From Streptomyces sp. PKU-EA00015 (GTDB taxonomy: Bacteria; Actinomycetota; Actinomycetes; Streptomycetales; Streptomycetaceae), in contig NZ_JABZEE010000025.1 in the NCBI RefSeq assembly GCF_013387495.1, positions 124,001 through 188,000 on the forward strand: a stretch of 64,000 bases of DNA. Reading direction: 5' to 3'. The stretch's first letter is position 1; the number at the start of each line of letters is the position of its first letter. A program made the translations under genes and the position numbers. The notes below the pieces were generated by a model. It made no database searches. It was not told the DNA's origin and saw only the letters and a program-made list of their open reading frames with translations. Shown one piece after another: positions 23,438-31,768 of this stretch.

Positions 23438-24655
23438 TCAACCGGCTGTCAAGGGGTGCGATGAGCGGGCAGCCAGCGTCACGCCGACCGCCACCGTCGC
23501 CGCCGCGGCCAGTCCGGCGGCGAACACCGCCCAGTGGCCCGCGAACGTGCACGCCAGGATCGCCAGCGCGCCGACCGGCAGCAGCAGCTGCTGTGCCATG
23601 CCGCGCTTGAAGTAGCGGACGTGCAGCAGCCACACCGTCACCAAGAACGTCGCGGCGGGGATGGTCACCGCCGCTGACGCGGCGGTGACCGACACGTGCG
23701 CCTTGCCGACCGCCTCCTCCACCGCGACCTCCAGCCCCGCGCCGACCGCGGCTGCCGAGGCGAAGATCATCAGATGGCCGTAACCCCAGGGGATCGCCTG
23801 GCGGTTGGACCCCAGCCGCTCGTGCGCCGGGACGGCGAAGTAGATCCACCACGCGGAGAAGACGATCAGCAGCCCGCCCGCGGCGATGGGCAGCAGCTCG
23901 CCGAGGGCGTCGTTCTCGTCGAGCGCGGACTGGACGGCCGTGGTGGCCGCGTGCATGGTCTCGCCGAGCACGATGAGCGTGAACAGCCCGTACCTCTCCA
24001 CGATGTGATGCGGGTGCCAGGCCGTCTGGTGATTCCGCTCGGCGACCACGGGGACGAGCAGCTCGCCCACCACGACGATCAGGAACAGCCAGCGCCGCGA
24101 GCCCTCCGGAGCCGACAGCAGCGCGACCCACGCGGCCTGGCAGAGCACGAGGCCCACCGCGTACTGCACAGCGGTGCGCCGGGCGGGGCCGGACGGCTCG
24201 GAGGCGGCGGCGCGCAGCCACTGGGCGGTCAGCGCCACGCGCATCACCAGATAGCCGACGACGGCGACGGTCCAGTCGTTGTCGACGAAAGCGCGCGGCA
24301 CGCCCGCCGCGTAGACAAGGACACCGGAGATCTGCACGAGGGTGGCGATCCGGTACGGCACGTCGTCGCAGTCGTAGGCGGAGGCGAACCAGGTGAAGTT
24401 CATCCACGCCCACCAGACGCCGAAGAACACGTACAGGTAACCGACGACTCCCGTCGCCGCGTGGTTCTCGGCGACGGCGTGCACCAGTTGGAGCCCGGCC
24501 TGGGCGACGGCGACGACGAAGCACAGGTCGAAGAAGAGCTCCAGCGGGGTCGTGGTGCGGTGGCCCTCCTCCCGGCTGCGGGCCGTCATCCGCCGTAGTG
24601 GCCTGGTGTGATGGAGGTGAGCGGACCCGTTGTCCGGAGCAGGTGTGGACATCAT
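23438..24655 (-). CDS. LtrA-family membrane protein (low temperature requirement A)
   Basis: A 405-residue integral membrane protein with about 11-12 segments. The family signature TTPLELFFDLCFVVAVAQ follows a basic N-terminus, and HHIVERYGLFTLIVLGETM is the second conserved block. LtrA was first linked to growth of Listeria in the cold; the biochemical role is unknown. ATG 24655 (or 24652) is chosen because the open frame further upstream is not family-like. It lies immediately upstream of the P1 peptidase gene on the same strand. Confidence 0.85.
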   Translation of the reverse strand: MMSTPAPDNGSAHLHHTRPLRRMTARSREEGHRTTTPLELFFDLCFVVAVAQAGLQLVHAVAENHAATGVVGYLYVFFGVWWAWMNFTWFASAYDCDDVPYRIATLVQISGVLVYAAGVPRAFVDNDWTVAVVGYLVMRVALTAQWLRAAASEPSGPARRTAVQYAVGLVLCQAAWVALLSAPEGSRRWLFLIVVVGELLVPVVAERNHQTAWHPHHIVERYGLFTLIVLGETMHAATTAVQSALDENDALGELLPIAAGGLLIVFSAWWIYFAVPAHERLGSNRQAIPWGYGHLMIFASAAAVGAGLEVAVEEAVGKAHVSVTAASAAVTIPAATFLVTVWLLHVRYFKRGMAQQLLLPVGALAILACTFAGHWAVFAAGLAAAATVAVGVTLAARSSHPLTAG

Positions 24656-24790
24656 GGGCAAAGCACAGCAGAACGGTCCGCTCGCCGATGGTCGGACGCG
24701 CACGCCCGCCGATCCGGTCACTCCGTCATCTGTTGAGGCCCCCACTCACCCCCCTGTCCACCAAAACGGGCTCATCTGAGCAAACCGCCC

Positions 24791-24796
24791 TAGCGT
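24791..24796 (+). promoter_or_regulatory. -10-like TAGCGT just before a leaderless start
   Basis: TAGCGT ends six bases before GTG 24803, so transcription would begin at or next to the start codon. No ribosome site precedes the GTG. Confidence 0.4.
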
Positions 24797-24802
24797 GGCT
24801 TC

Positions 24803-25054
24803 GTGACCGAGCCGCCAGAAGCCCCCGCTGTACCGGCGAAGCCGTCGGTGCCCCCGTCCGAGCCGCCGCCCGTGCCGCCGGTGCCTCCCGCACCGCCCTG
24901 GCGCGGCGACGGCACCGGGCAGCCGCGCTTCGGCGCCGGCAGTTCGCCGGGACGTCGCCCGAGCGCGCTGCGCTGCTCGACTGCCCCGGGGCGACGACCG
25001 CGGGCACGGGGGAGAAGGCCTGAGCGAGGCGAATTCGGGGGCAGGCTCGCCTGA
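24803..25054 (+). CDS. Proline-rich small protein, possibly frameshifted
   Basis: GTG 24803 opens an 83-residue reading (MTEPPEAPAVPAKPSVPP...) with a convincing acidic/proline-rich first half ending near PPWRGDGTGQPRFGAG. After about base 24940 this frame becomes Arg-rich. The next frame has almost pure G/C third bases and reads QFAGTSPERAALLDCPGATTAGTGEKA, stopping at 25023, exactly at the start of the next gene. The original gene may therefore end at 25023 after a one-base shift near 24940. It is likely cotranscribed and coupled with the following gene. Function unknown. Confidence 0.45.
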   Translation: MTEPPEAPAVPAKPSVPPSEPPPVPPVPPAPPWRGDGTGQPRFGAGSSPGRRPSALRCSTAPGRRPRARGRRPERGEFGGRLA

Positions 25055-25352
25055 CCCGAACTATGCGGAAGGCCCTCCGCACGCGAACGATCCGCCCGGC
25101 GCGGCTGACGGCTCTTCCGGAACCGGTCCCGCCGGCCGGGCCGACGCCTCCGGCCAGGCCTGGCCGCCCGGCCGGTCCGCGCGGCTCGCGCCGACGAGCA
25201 CCGTCGTCGTGGGGCAGCTGTGGGGCCTGAGCGTGGTAGTCGACGAGTGGATGAAGGGGGAGACGGGCACCGCCTGGTGGGGTGCGGGCTTCCTGGGCCT
25301 GTCGTTCCTCGTGGGCCTCGCGCTGTGGTCGCCGGCTGCCAGAGACCGTTGA
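25020..25352 (+). CDS. Small membrane protein with probable CTG start
   Basis: A 110-residue reading. The first 60 residues are Gly/Pro/Ala/Asp-rich and disordered (LSEANSGAGSPDPNYAEGPPH). Then come two hydrophobic stretches (TSTVVVGQLWGLSVVV and TAWWGAGFLGLSFLVGLALW) flanking DEWMKGETG, and the stop follows a few residues later. No ATG, GTG or TTG lies near the natural N-terminus. CTG 25020 sits eight bases after GGGGGAGAAGG and overlaps the TGA (25021-25023) of the upstream reading. This makes a CTG start coupled to that gene the best reading. Function unknown. Confidence 0.5.
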   Translation: MSEANSGAGSPDPNYAEGPPHANDPPGAADGSSGTGPAGRADASGQAWPPGRSARLAPTSTVVVGQLWGLSVVVDEWMKGETGTAWWGAGFLGLSFLVGLALWSPAARDR

Positions 25353-25385
25353 CCGCAGGGGCCCCGGCCGCCTTACCCTGGGGGT

Positions 25386-25592
25386 ATGAGCACCGCCCCC
25401 GCCCCCGGACCGCGAGATGCGAAGCAGCCCGGCCGGCAGCACTCCAAGCCGGAGCTGATCTTCGACGATCCGATGGACCAGCAATCCTCGGACGATACGG
25501 ACCGCGGGTGGGGTGAGCGGCCTCAGGTCAGCGGTGACAGCGCCGCCGATCTCGCGCGCTTCCTCGACGAGAAGCCGCCCCACCACATCTGA
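25386..25592 (+). CDS. Small conserved Streptomyces protein, unknown function
   Basis: A 68-residue hydrophilic protein (MSTAPAPGPRDAKQPGRQ...DLARFLDEKPPHHI). No membrane segment or known fold is visible. The middle is acidic (FDDPMDQQSSDDTDRGWGERPQ). The codon pattern is typical of the genome and GGGGGT lies just before the ATG. I recall similar short proteins in other Streptomyces at this position, which supports it being real, but this was not checked. It converges with mscL. Confidence 0.7.
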   Translation: MSTAPAPGPRDAKQPGRQHSKPELIFDDPMDQQSSDDTDRGWGERPQVSGDSAADLARFLDEKPPHHI

Positions 25593-25642
25593 GCCCTCGG
25601 GGCTCGCGGTTCCTGCCGTGTGGCTCGCGGTTCCCGCGGTGT

Positions 25643-26137
25643 CTAGCCGCGTTCGCCGGGTGCCGCAGACCCCGCCGAGCCCCCGGTGTCCCCACCGCGC
25701 TGGGCGACAAGAGCGTCGCGGATCTCCTTCAGGACCTCCAGCTCCGTCACCTCCAGCGTCTCGTGCACGCTTTCCTTCGCCTTGCGCAGTGCCTCGCGGC
25801 GTGCCAGGTACTTCGCCATGGGCAGCACCATCAGGAAGTACACGACGGCCGCGGTGATCAGGAACTGCAGGGTGGCGCCGAGCACCGATCCCCACATGAT
25901 CTGGATGCCCTGCATCTCGCCGTCGACGACCTCGCAGGGGGCCTTCAGGCAGGAGCTGTAGGAGTCCAGGTTCTTCGTGCCGAACGCTCCGACGAGCGGG
26001 TTGATCACGCCCTTCACCACAGCGTTGACGATGTTGGTGAACGCGGCACCGATGACGACGGCGACCGCGAGGTCGATCACATTGCCACGCATCAGGAAGG
26101 CCTTGAAGCCTTCGAGCAGGCTCGGCTTCTTCTCGCT
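25643..26137 (-). CDS. mscL: Large-conductance mechanosensitive channel MscL
   Basis: A 164-residue channel that opens under membrane tension and vents solutes on osmotic downshift; it forms a homopentamer. The N-terminal helix and pore-lining TM1 read LLEGFKAFLMRGNVIDLAVAVVIGAAFTNIVNAVVKGVI. The periplasmic loop is longer than in E. coli and has a cysteine pair (SSCLKAPCEVVDGE). TM2 is LGATLQFLITAAVVYFLMVLPMA, and the charged C-terminal helix bundle follows. Start GTG 26137 has AGAGG upstream; an open extension reaches 26158. The SAF-domain gene lies upstream on the same strand. Confidence 0.93.
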   Translation of the reverse strand, partial: SEKKPSLLEGFKAFLMRGNVIDLAVAVVIGAAFTNIVNAVVKGVINPLVGAFGTKNLDSYSSCLKAPCEVVDGEMQGIQIMWGSVLGATLQFLITAAVVYFLMVLPMAKYLARREALRKAKESVHETLEVTELEVLKEIRDALVAQRGGDTGGSAGSAAPGERG

Positions 26138-26278
26138 CACGAATGAGCCTCTTTTCACATGTGCGGTAGGGCAGGGGGACAGTTGCGCAACCTACGTCAG
26201 CCCCCGGCCGCCCTGTCCAATCCGCACTCGCCGACAGGCAACCTGGCGTTGCGTCAGTACGAGTCGGTGTGCCGAACG

Positions 26279-27166
26279 TCAGCACACTGTCACCGCCAGT
26301 CGGGACGTCGCCCCGGCTCCGGCCAGCGTGGCGGCGGTGGTTCGCGGAACGGACAGTACGATCAACGCGCCGCCGCCGGCCGGGTCCTCGCCCGCTCGCG
26401 GGATTGCGGCGACCCGGACTCCGGAGGCCACGACCTTCGCCGGCGAATCCCCACCCGGCGGCGAATCGGCGGCTGCGATCACATCGACCCGGTCTCCCGG
26501 CCGCAGCAGCCGGACCGTCGCCGCGTCGGCGATCCGCACGGGAGCCGACACCAGAACGTCACCAGGGCGGCTCTCACGCGCCGGAGCAGCGGCCGCCAAG
26601 GCCCCCGTGCCCGGGGTCGCCTGGCCATGCGGCCCCGACCCGCCGCCCGGATCGTCCGGGCCACGCGCGCCCGAAGCGGCCAGCGCCGCGGCCGTCACCG
26701 CCAGCCCGGCGGCCATCGCACGCCGCTGCCTGCGCAGCGCCCGCCGCAGCCGACGGCTGCCACCGCGCACCCGCAGCGGCGCGAACTGCGGCACACCGAG
26801 GGGCTCCGGAGCCGGCGACGACGCCATGGAGAATCCCGCCGGGACGGTGAACGGAGCGGCCGTCGGGAGAGGGAACGGAGCGGTCGGCGGGAGGGTGAAC
26901 GGAGCGGTCTGCGGGAGCGTGAACGGAGCGGTCTGCGGAGCGGTCACCGGACCCGACGGGTCGGCCGGCGAGTCCGGTGAAGGCGGCGTGGACGACGCCC
27001 GCGCCGAGACGGCGGAAGTGGCCGACGGTGTCGCGGGGCCGGCGAGGGAGTCGGGACCGGAAGTGTTGTCTGCGTCGGTGAGTGAGCCTGGAGCGGAGGA
27101 GGAGCCGGGGCCGGAGGACGAAGAGGAGCCGGGACCGGAAGAGGAGTACAGCGACATGCCGAACAC
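26279..27166 (-). CDS. SAF-domain protein (RcpC/CpaB-like), with proline repeats
   Basis: A 295-residue reading. The C-terminal half (about 145-295) has a membrane segment (AMAAGLAVTAAALAASGA) and then a SAF-like domain: RPGDVLVSAPVRIADAATVRLLRPGDRVDVIAAA...ASGVRVAAIPRA...GALIVLSVPRTTAATLAGAG. This is the pattern of RcpC/CpaB proteins, which help pilus assembly at the membrane. The N-terminal half is disordered, Ser/Pro-rich, and contains four eight-residue repeats (TAPFTLPQ-type). ATG 26827 (MASSPAPEPLGVPQF, 182 residues) is a shorter start that fits the family better. No Tad pilus genes are in the window. The true start is undecided. Confidence 0.7.
   Translation of the reverse strand: MFGMSLYSSSGPGSSSSSGPGSSSAPGSLTDADNTSGPDSLAGPATPSATSAVSARASSTPPSPDSPADPSGPVTAPQTAPFTLPQTAPFTLPPTAPFPLPTAAPFTVPAGFSMASSPAPEPLGVPQFAPLRVRGGSRRLRRALRRQRRAMAAGLAVTAAALAASGARGPDDPGGGSGPHGQATPGTGALAAAAPARESRPGDVLVSAPVRIADAATVRLLRPGDRVDVIAAADSPPGGDSPAKVVASGVRVAAIPRAGEDPAGGGALIVLSVPRTTAATLAGAGATSRLAVTVC
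26846..26940. repeat. 24-bp tandem repeats in the SAF-protein gene
   Basis: Four units with the core GAACGGAGCGGTC(T/G)GCGGGA, period 24, encode the proline/threonine eight-residue repeats. Copy number is likely to vary between strains. Confidence 0.65.
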
Positions 27167-27300
27167 CGCCTGTCATGGGGCGTGGACCGGGCCTGCTGCC
27201 CGTGTCCGACCGCTCCTCACGATCCGCTTTCCGGCCCCACCCTGCCGAAGCCTGTGGACAGCCCCCGGCTTGTGGACAACTCGGCAACCCCTGAGGGTGA

Positions 27301-28200
27301 TTACGGCAGTTCGATGCCCGGATCGACCCCCGCCAGCGCGTTCCCGCACGTGCAGATGCGGTCCTCGTTCGCCGGCAGCGCGGCCACCGCGTCGAACAGC
27401 ACGGTCCGCAGCCGGTCCACATTGGCGGCGAACACCTTCAGGACCTCTTCGTGGGAGACGCCCTCGCCCGCCTCCGCCCCCGCGTCCAGGTCCGTGACGA
27501 GGGTCATCGACGTGTAGCAGAGCTCCAGCTCACGGGCCAGCACCGCCTCCGGGTGCCCGGTCATGCCGACCACCGACCAGCCCATCGCGGCGTGCCAGCG
27601 CGATTCGGCACGGGTCGAGAAGCGCGGCCCCTCGACGACCACCAGCGTGCCGCCGTCCACCGGCTCCCAGTCGCGTGCGCGCGCCGCCTCCAGGGCCGCC
27701 TTGCGCCCCCGCGGGCAGTACGGGTCGGCGGGCGAGACGTGCACGACGTTCGGCACCTCACCGGACGGCAGGGGCAGCCCGTCGAAGTAGGTCTGGGCCC
27801 GGGACTTCGTACGGTCCACGAACTGGTCGGGCACGAGCAGTGTGCCCGGGCCGTACTCCGGCCGCAGGCCGCCCACGGCGCACGGTCCGAGCACCTGGCG
27901 TACACCCACCGACCGCAGCGCCCAGAGGTTGGCCCGGTAGTTGATGCGGTGCGGCGGCAGGTGGTGGCCGCGTCCGTGGCGGGGCAGGAAGGCCACCTTG
28001 CGGCCGGCGATCTCGCCGAGGAACAGCGAGTCGCTGGGAGCGCCGTAGGGGGTGTCGACCTGGATCTCGGTGACGTCGTCCAGGAAGGAGTAGAAGCCGG
28101 AGCCGCCGATCACGCCGATCTCGGCGCGGGCGGAGCCGGAGCCGTCAGGAGAACCGGAACCGCTGTCGGAGCCTGCGTTCGGGTGCGCGTTGGTCGCCAT
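27301..28200 (-). CDS. mtnP: S-methyl-5'-thioadenosine phosphorylase
   Basis: A 299-residue purine nucleoside phosphorylase of the MTAP/PNP-II family. It cleaves methylthioadenosine with phosphate to adenine and methylthioribose 1-phosphate (methionine salvage). Signatures: IGVIGGSGFYSFLDD at the start, FLPRHGRGHHLPPHRINYRANLWAL for phosphate and ribose binding, VVEGPRFSTRAESRWHAAMGWSVVGMTGHPEAVLARELELCYTSMTLVTDLDAG for the base-binding loop. A Gly/Ser-rich stretch of 25 residues precedes the domain. ATG 28200 is chosen over 28257 because the extra residues overlap the upstream terminator. Some homologues prefer inosine or guanosine. Confidence 0.9.
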   Translation of the reverse strand: MATNAHPNAGSDSGSGSPDGSGSARAEIGVIGGSGFYSFLDDVTEIQVDTPYGAPSDSLFLGEIAGRKVAFLPRHGRGHHLPPHRINYRANLWALRSVGVRQVLGPCAVGGLRPEYGPGTLLVPDQFVDRTKSRAQTYFDGLPLPSGEVPNVVHVSPADPYCPRGRKAALEAARARDWEPVDGGTLVVVEGPRFSTRAESRWHAAMGWSVVGMTGHPEAVLARELELCYTSMTLVTDLDAGAEAGEGVSHEEVLKVFAANVDRLRTVLFDAVAALPANEDRICTCGNALAGVDPGIELP

Positions 28201-28236
28201 GGCGATCACAGTAGCCGGACGCGAAAACGCCAAGAA

Positions 28237-28264
28237 CCCCGCCGTGGCCACTGCCACGGCGGGG
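28237..28264 (-). terminator. Terminator after the FmdB gene
   Basis: A perfect 12-bp stem (28237-28248 / 28253-28264), 4-base loop, followed on the minus strand by a T-rich tail. It ends the FmdB transcript just before mtnP. Confidence 0.8.
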
Positions 28265-28281
28265 TCGGCGCATCGTGAGGA

Positions 28282-28641
28282 TCAGGCGGCGGAGCCGGAG
28301 GCGCTCGAGGCGCTCGTCGAGGAGGACGAAGCGGAGCTCGACGACGAGGTCGTGGTCGAGGACGACTTCGACTCGGACGACTTCGACTCGGACGACTTCG
28401 ACTCGGACGACTTCGACTCGGACGACTTCGAGCTCGACGAGGCAGGCGAGCTGCTCGACGACGAGCCACGGCTGTCGTTGCGGTAGAAGCCGGAGCCCTT
28501 GAAGACGATGCCGACCGCCGAGAACACCTTCTTGAGGCGTCCGTCGCAGCTCGGGCATACGGTCAGGGCGTCGTCGGTGAACTTCTGCACCGCCTCGAGG
28601 CCCTCGCCGCATTCGGTGCACTGGTACTGGTAGGTCGGCAC
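28282..28641 (-). CDS. FmdB-family zinc ribbon protein with Ser/Lys tail
   Basis: A 119-residue protein. Residues 1-45 are the FmdB zinc ribbon (PTYQYQCTECGEGLEAVQKFTDDALTVCPSCDG), with CxxC pairs for one zinc, followed by LKKVFSAVGIVFKGSGFYRND. Residues 60-119 are almost only Ser, Lys, Glu and Ala, including four KSSES-type repeats from 15-bp DNA repeats. Start GTG 28641 is fixed by GGAGGA directly upstream. FmdB proteins were named from a formamidase operon and their general role is unclear; a regulatory role has been proposed. The perfect terminator at its end makes it monocistronic. Confidence 0.88.
   Translation of the reverse strand: MPTYQYQCTECGEGLEAVQKFTDDALTVCPSCDGRLKKVFSAVGIVFKGSGFYRNDSRGSSSSSSPASSSSKSSESKSSESKSSESKSSESKSSSTTTSSSSSASSSSTSASSASGSAA
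28361..28420. repeat. 15-bp tandem repeat, four perfect copies
   Basis: GACGACTTCGACTCG repeats at 28361, 28376, 28391 and 28406, followed by a partial unit. It encodes the KSSES repeats of the FmdB protein on the minus strand. Confidence 0.9.
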
Positions 28642-28709
28642 TTGTCTTCCTCCTGGCACTCTCACTCGATGAGTGCTAACGACGATCCATAGTGACGTAT
28701 TCCGCTGGA

Positions 28710-29981
28710 TCAGTCCACCGTCACCGGCACTCGGTGACCGATCCCACGTGCGGCCACCCGCCCGCCGGCCGTCGGCGCGAGGCGTGACCGCAGTGTCAGC
28801 AGGGTGGCCAGCGCCAGCCCCGTGCCCACGAGCGGGACGACGAATCCGGCGCTCGCGCCGTAGCCGTCGGCAAGCCGTCCGGCCGCTGTCACGGCCGCCG
28901 CCTGCCCGAGCGCCACCGCGCCCGTCAGCCAGGTGAAGGCCTCGGTGCGGGCGGACGCGGGCACCAGCGACTCGACCAGTGTGTAGCCGCTGATCAGGGC
29001 TGGTGCGATGAACAGGCCGACGACCAGGCCGAGCGTGCCCAGCAGAGCCACGGAGTTCACCGTCCACAGGAGGGACGCGGCGACCGTGAGCGCCGCGTAG
29101 CCGACGACGAGCCGGCGGCGCGGTCCGCTCTTCCAGGCGACGGCTCCCACGGTGATGCCGGCCAGCATGTTGCCCGCGGCGAAGAGACCGTAGAGCAGAC
29201 CGTTCATGCCCGGCTGCCCGATCTCCTCGGTGAAGGCGGTCAGCGAGACCTGCATGCCGCCGAAGACCGCGCCGATGCCCAGGAACGCGACGGCGAGCAC
29301 CCGCACGCCGGGTACGGAGAGCGCGGACGTACGTTCCGCGCGCAGCTCGGCGCTCTGGTGGCCGTGAGCAGGCTGAGTGCGGCGCTGGGCCGCGAACAGC
29401 AGGCCGCCCGCCAGCGTGAGCGCCGCTTCGGCGATCAGGCCGGCGGCGGGGTGCACGCCCGTGCACAGGGCGGTGGCGAGGACCGGGCCGACCACGAAGG
29501 TGAACTCGTCCGTCACCGACTCGAAGGCGGCGGCGGTCTGCATCAGGGGCGAGCCCTGGAGCCGGGCGGCCCAGCGGGCCCGCACCATCGGTCCGATCTG
29601 CGGCACCGACGCACCGGTGGGCACCGCGGCGGCGAACAGGGCCCACAGCGGAGCGCCCGCGAGGGCCAGTGCGGTCAGCGAGGCGACGGAGACGGTGTGC
29701 ACCAGGACCCCAGGCAGCAGGACCGCGCGCTGGCCGAAGCGGTCGGCGAGCCTTCCGCTCTGCGGGGCGAACAGCGCCATGGAGACGCCGGTGACGGCGG
29801 CGACCGCACCGGCGCTGCCGTAGGAACCGGTGGTGTGCTGGACGAGCAGGACGATGCCGATCGTGAGCATCGCGAAGGGCTGCCGGGCAGCGAAACCGGG
29901 GAGCAGGAACGTCCAGACTCCGGGGGTGCGGAGCAGCTGTCCGTAACCAGGACGCCTGCCAGAAGCGACCGTGGACGCCAC
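28710..29981 (-). CDS. MFS transporter
   Basis: A 423-residue, 12-segment MFS protein of the small drug or sugar efflux type. Recognisable parts are a motif-A-like LFAPQSGRLADRFGQRAVLLPG, FESVTDEFTFVVGPVLATALC, and the second-half loop AVAWKSGPRRRLVVGYAAL. GTG 29981 is taken as the start because AAGGGG lies just upstream. An ATG at 30104 would add 41 residues of uncharacteristic sequence. The substrate cannot be inferred. No regulator lies next to it. Confidence 0.82.
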   Translation of the reverse strand: MASTVASGRRPGYGQLLRTPGVWTFLLPGFAARQPFAMLTIGIVLLVQHTTGSYGSAGAVAAVTGVSMALFAPQSGRLADRFGQRAVLLPGVLVHTVSVASLTALALAGAPLWALFAAAVPTGASVPQIGPMVRARWAARLQGSPLMQTAAAFESVTDEFTFVVGPVLATALCTGVHPAAGLIAEAALTLAGGLLFAAQRRTQPAHGHQSAELRAERTSALSVPGVRVLAVAFLGIGAVFGGMQVSLTAFTEEIGQPGMNGLLYGLFAAGNMLAGITVGAVAWKSGPRRRLVVGYAALTVAASLLWTVNSVALLGTLGLVVGLFIAPALISGYTLVESLVPASARTEAFTWLTGAVALGQAAAVTAAGRLADGYGASAGFVVPLVGTGLALATLLTLRSRLAPTAGGRVAARGIGHRVPVTVD

Positions 29982-30268
29982 GGCCCCTTGCCTTTCTGCC
30001 GCCTGGTAGCGCTCCCCTGGGTGTCGGGAGCCGCCGAGAGCTGTCCTCTTGCGCGGAACTGCGGTAGATACCGGGGTCCGCTCGGGGGACGCCGCGGCCG
30101 CCATACGGTCGCGCCAGCTCTGCGTCAGGCAGAGTTGGTCGATCAGTGTGCCTTCATGGTACAGGGATTCCTGCCACGTCCACCTGGGAAATGACAGAGA
30201 TCACCCCGTCTATTCCTGGGTTTGAACAGCTCCTGGCCACAGAAGGCTGCGCAGTCCACGGTCCACCG

Positions 30269-31768
30269 TCACCTGGAGCCGCCTCCGGTGCCCAGCCAGT
30301 CGGCCAGCTTTCCGCCCTGGCTGACGGCCCTGAGCCGCCGCTCCGCGGCGTCCCTGACCGGATCGGTGGCCACGACCAACAGCTCGTCGCCGTGCCGCAG
30401 CACGGTCGACGGGAGCGGCACGAAGGTCTTGCCCTCGCGCACCACGAGAGTGACCGCCGAACCGGAGGGCAGCCGCAGCTCGGCGACCTCCACGCCGTGG
30501 ATCTTGGAGCTGTCCGGGATGGCCACCGACAGCAGATGGCCGCGCAGCCGCTCCAGCGGGGCCGACTCGACGCCGAGGTCGGCGGCCTCGGAGGGATCAC
30601 CGAGCCGCAGTGCCCTGGCCAGCCACGGCAGCGTCGGGCCCTGGACCAGTGTGTAGACGACGACCAGCACGAAGACGATGTTGAAGATCCGGTCGTTGCC
30701 CTCGACGCCGGAGACCATGGGGATCGTCGCGAAAATGATGGGCACGGCGCCGCGGAGGCCGGCCCAGGACATCAGTACCTGCTCCTGCCACGGGATGCGG
30801 AACGGCATGAGGCTGACGAGGACTCCCACCGGGCGGGCGAGCACCGTCAGTATCAGGCCGACCACCACCGCGGGCCAGAAGTCCCGCAGCAGCTCGTGCG
30901 GCGTCACGAGCAGTCCGAGCAGAACGAACATGCCGATCTGTGCGATCCAGCCGAGGCCCTCGGCGAAACCGCGGTTCGCGGGCGCGTGGGGAAGCTTGGA
31001 GTTGCCGAGGATCATGGAGGCGAGATAGACGGCGAGGAAGCCGCTGCCGTGCGCCATGGCGCCGGCCGCGTAGGCGACCACGGCGATGGCCATGACGGCG
31101 ATGGGGTACAGGCCGGACGCGGGCAGTGCGACGTGGCGCAGCCCGAACGCGCCGAGCCAGCCGACGGCCAGTCCGACGAGCGCGCCGATCGCCAGTTCCA
31201 GCGCGATCTTCCCGACGAGGGTGTACCAGTGGTCGATCGGGCCGGCCGAGGAGAAGGCCACGACCAGAATGACGACCGGGGCGTCGTTGAAGCCGGACTC
31301 GGCTTCCAGGGCGCCTGTCACCCGGGCCGGAAGCGGCACCTTGCGCAGGACGGAGAAGACCGCCGCCGCGTCCGTGGAGGACACGACCGCTCCGATGATC
31401 AGCGCCTGTCGCCATTCCAGGCCGACGAGGTAGTGAGCGGCCGCGGCCGTGATGCCCACGCTCACCGCGACACCGACCGTCGACAGCGCAGCGGCCGCGG
31501 GCAGTGCGGGTTTGATCTCCTTCCACTTGGTGCCGAGGCCACCTTCGGCCAGGATCACCACAAGTGCGGCATAACCGATCACCTGCGTCAGTTCGGCGTC
31601 GTCGAAGTGGACGTCGAGCAGGCCGTCCTGGCCCATCGCGATCCCGATCCCGAGATACAGCAACAGGCTGGGCAGCCCGCTGCGGGACGAGATGCGCACC
31701 GCAGCGACGGCGATGAGCAGGACGAGCGAGCAGATGAGCAGGAGTTCGTTGAGCTGGTGGACAGTCAG
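30269..31768 (-). CDS. Potassium/proton antiporter (CPA1, NhaP2-like) with TrkA-C domain, CTG start
   Basis: About 12-13 membrane segments of the CPA1 cation/proton antiporter fold, then a cytoplasmic TrkA-C-like domain (SKIHGVEVAELRLPSGSAVTLVVREGKTFVPLPSTVLRHGDELLVVATDP). The core SSTDAAAVFSVLR and ESGFNDAPVVILV carry the conserved acidic residues. Reading upstream of GTG 31699 adds LTVHQLNELLLICSLVLLIAVAAV, a complete first membrane helix. No ATG, GTG or TTG precedes it before an upstream stop at 31795. CTG 31768 has AGGGGAAGG about 10 bases upstream, so 499 residues is my preferred length. It probably exports K+ or Na+ in exchange for protons. Confidence 0.85.
   Translation of the reverse strand: MTVHQLNELLLICSLVLLIAVAAVRISSRSGLPSLLLYLGIGIAMGQDGLLDVHFDDAELTQVIGYAALVVILAEGGLGTKWKEIKPALPAAAALSTVGVAVSVGITAAAAHYLVGLEWRQALIIGAVVSSTDAAAVFSVLRKVPLPARVTGALEAESGFNDAPVVILVVAFSSAGPIDHWYTLVGKIALELAIGALVGLAVGWLGAFGLRHVALPASGLYPIAVMAIAVVAYAAGAMAHGSGFLAVYLASMILGNSKLPHAPANRGFAEGLGWIAQIGMFVLLGLLVTPHELLRDFWPAVVVGLILTVLARPVGVLVSLMPFRIPWQEQVLMSWAGLRGAVPIIFATIPMVSGVEGNDRIFNIVFVLVVVYTLVQGPTLPWLARALRLGDPSEAADLGVESAPLERLRGHLLSVAIPDSSKIHGVEVAELRLPSGSAVTLVVREGKTFVPLPSTVLRHGDELLVVATDPVRDAAERRLRAVSQGGKLADWLGTGGGSR

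Noticed and set aside
30105..30268. A gene in the gap between the MFS and antiporter genes
   Set aside because: Frames here are short, have no ribosome site and are shadows of the antiporter 3' end.
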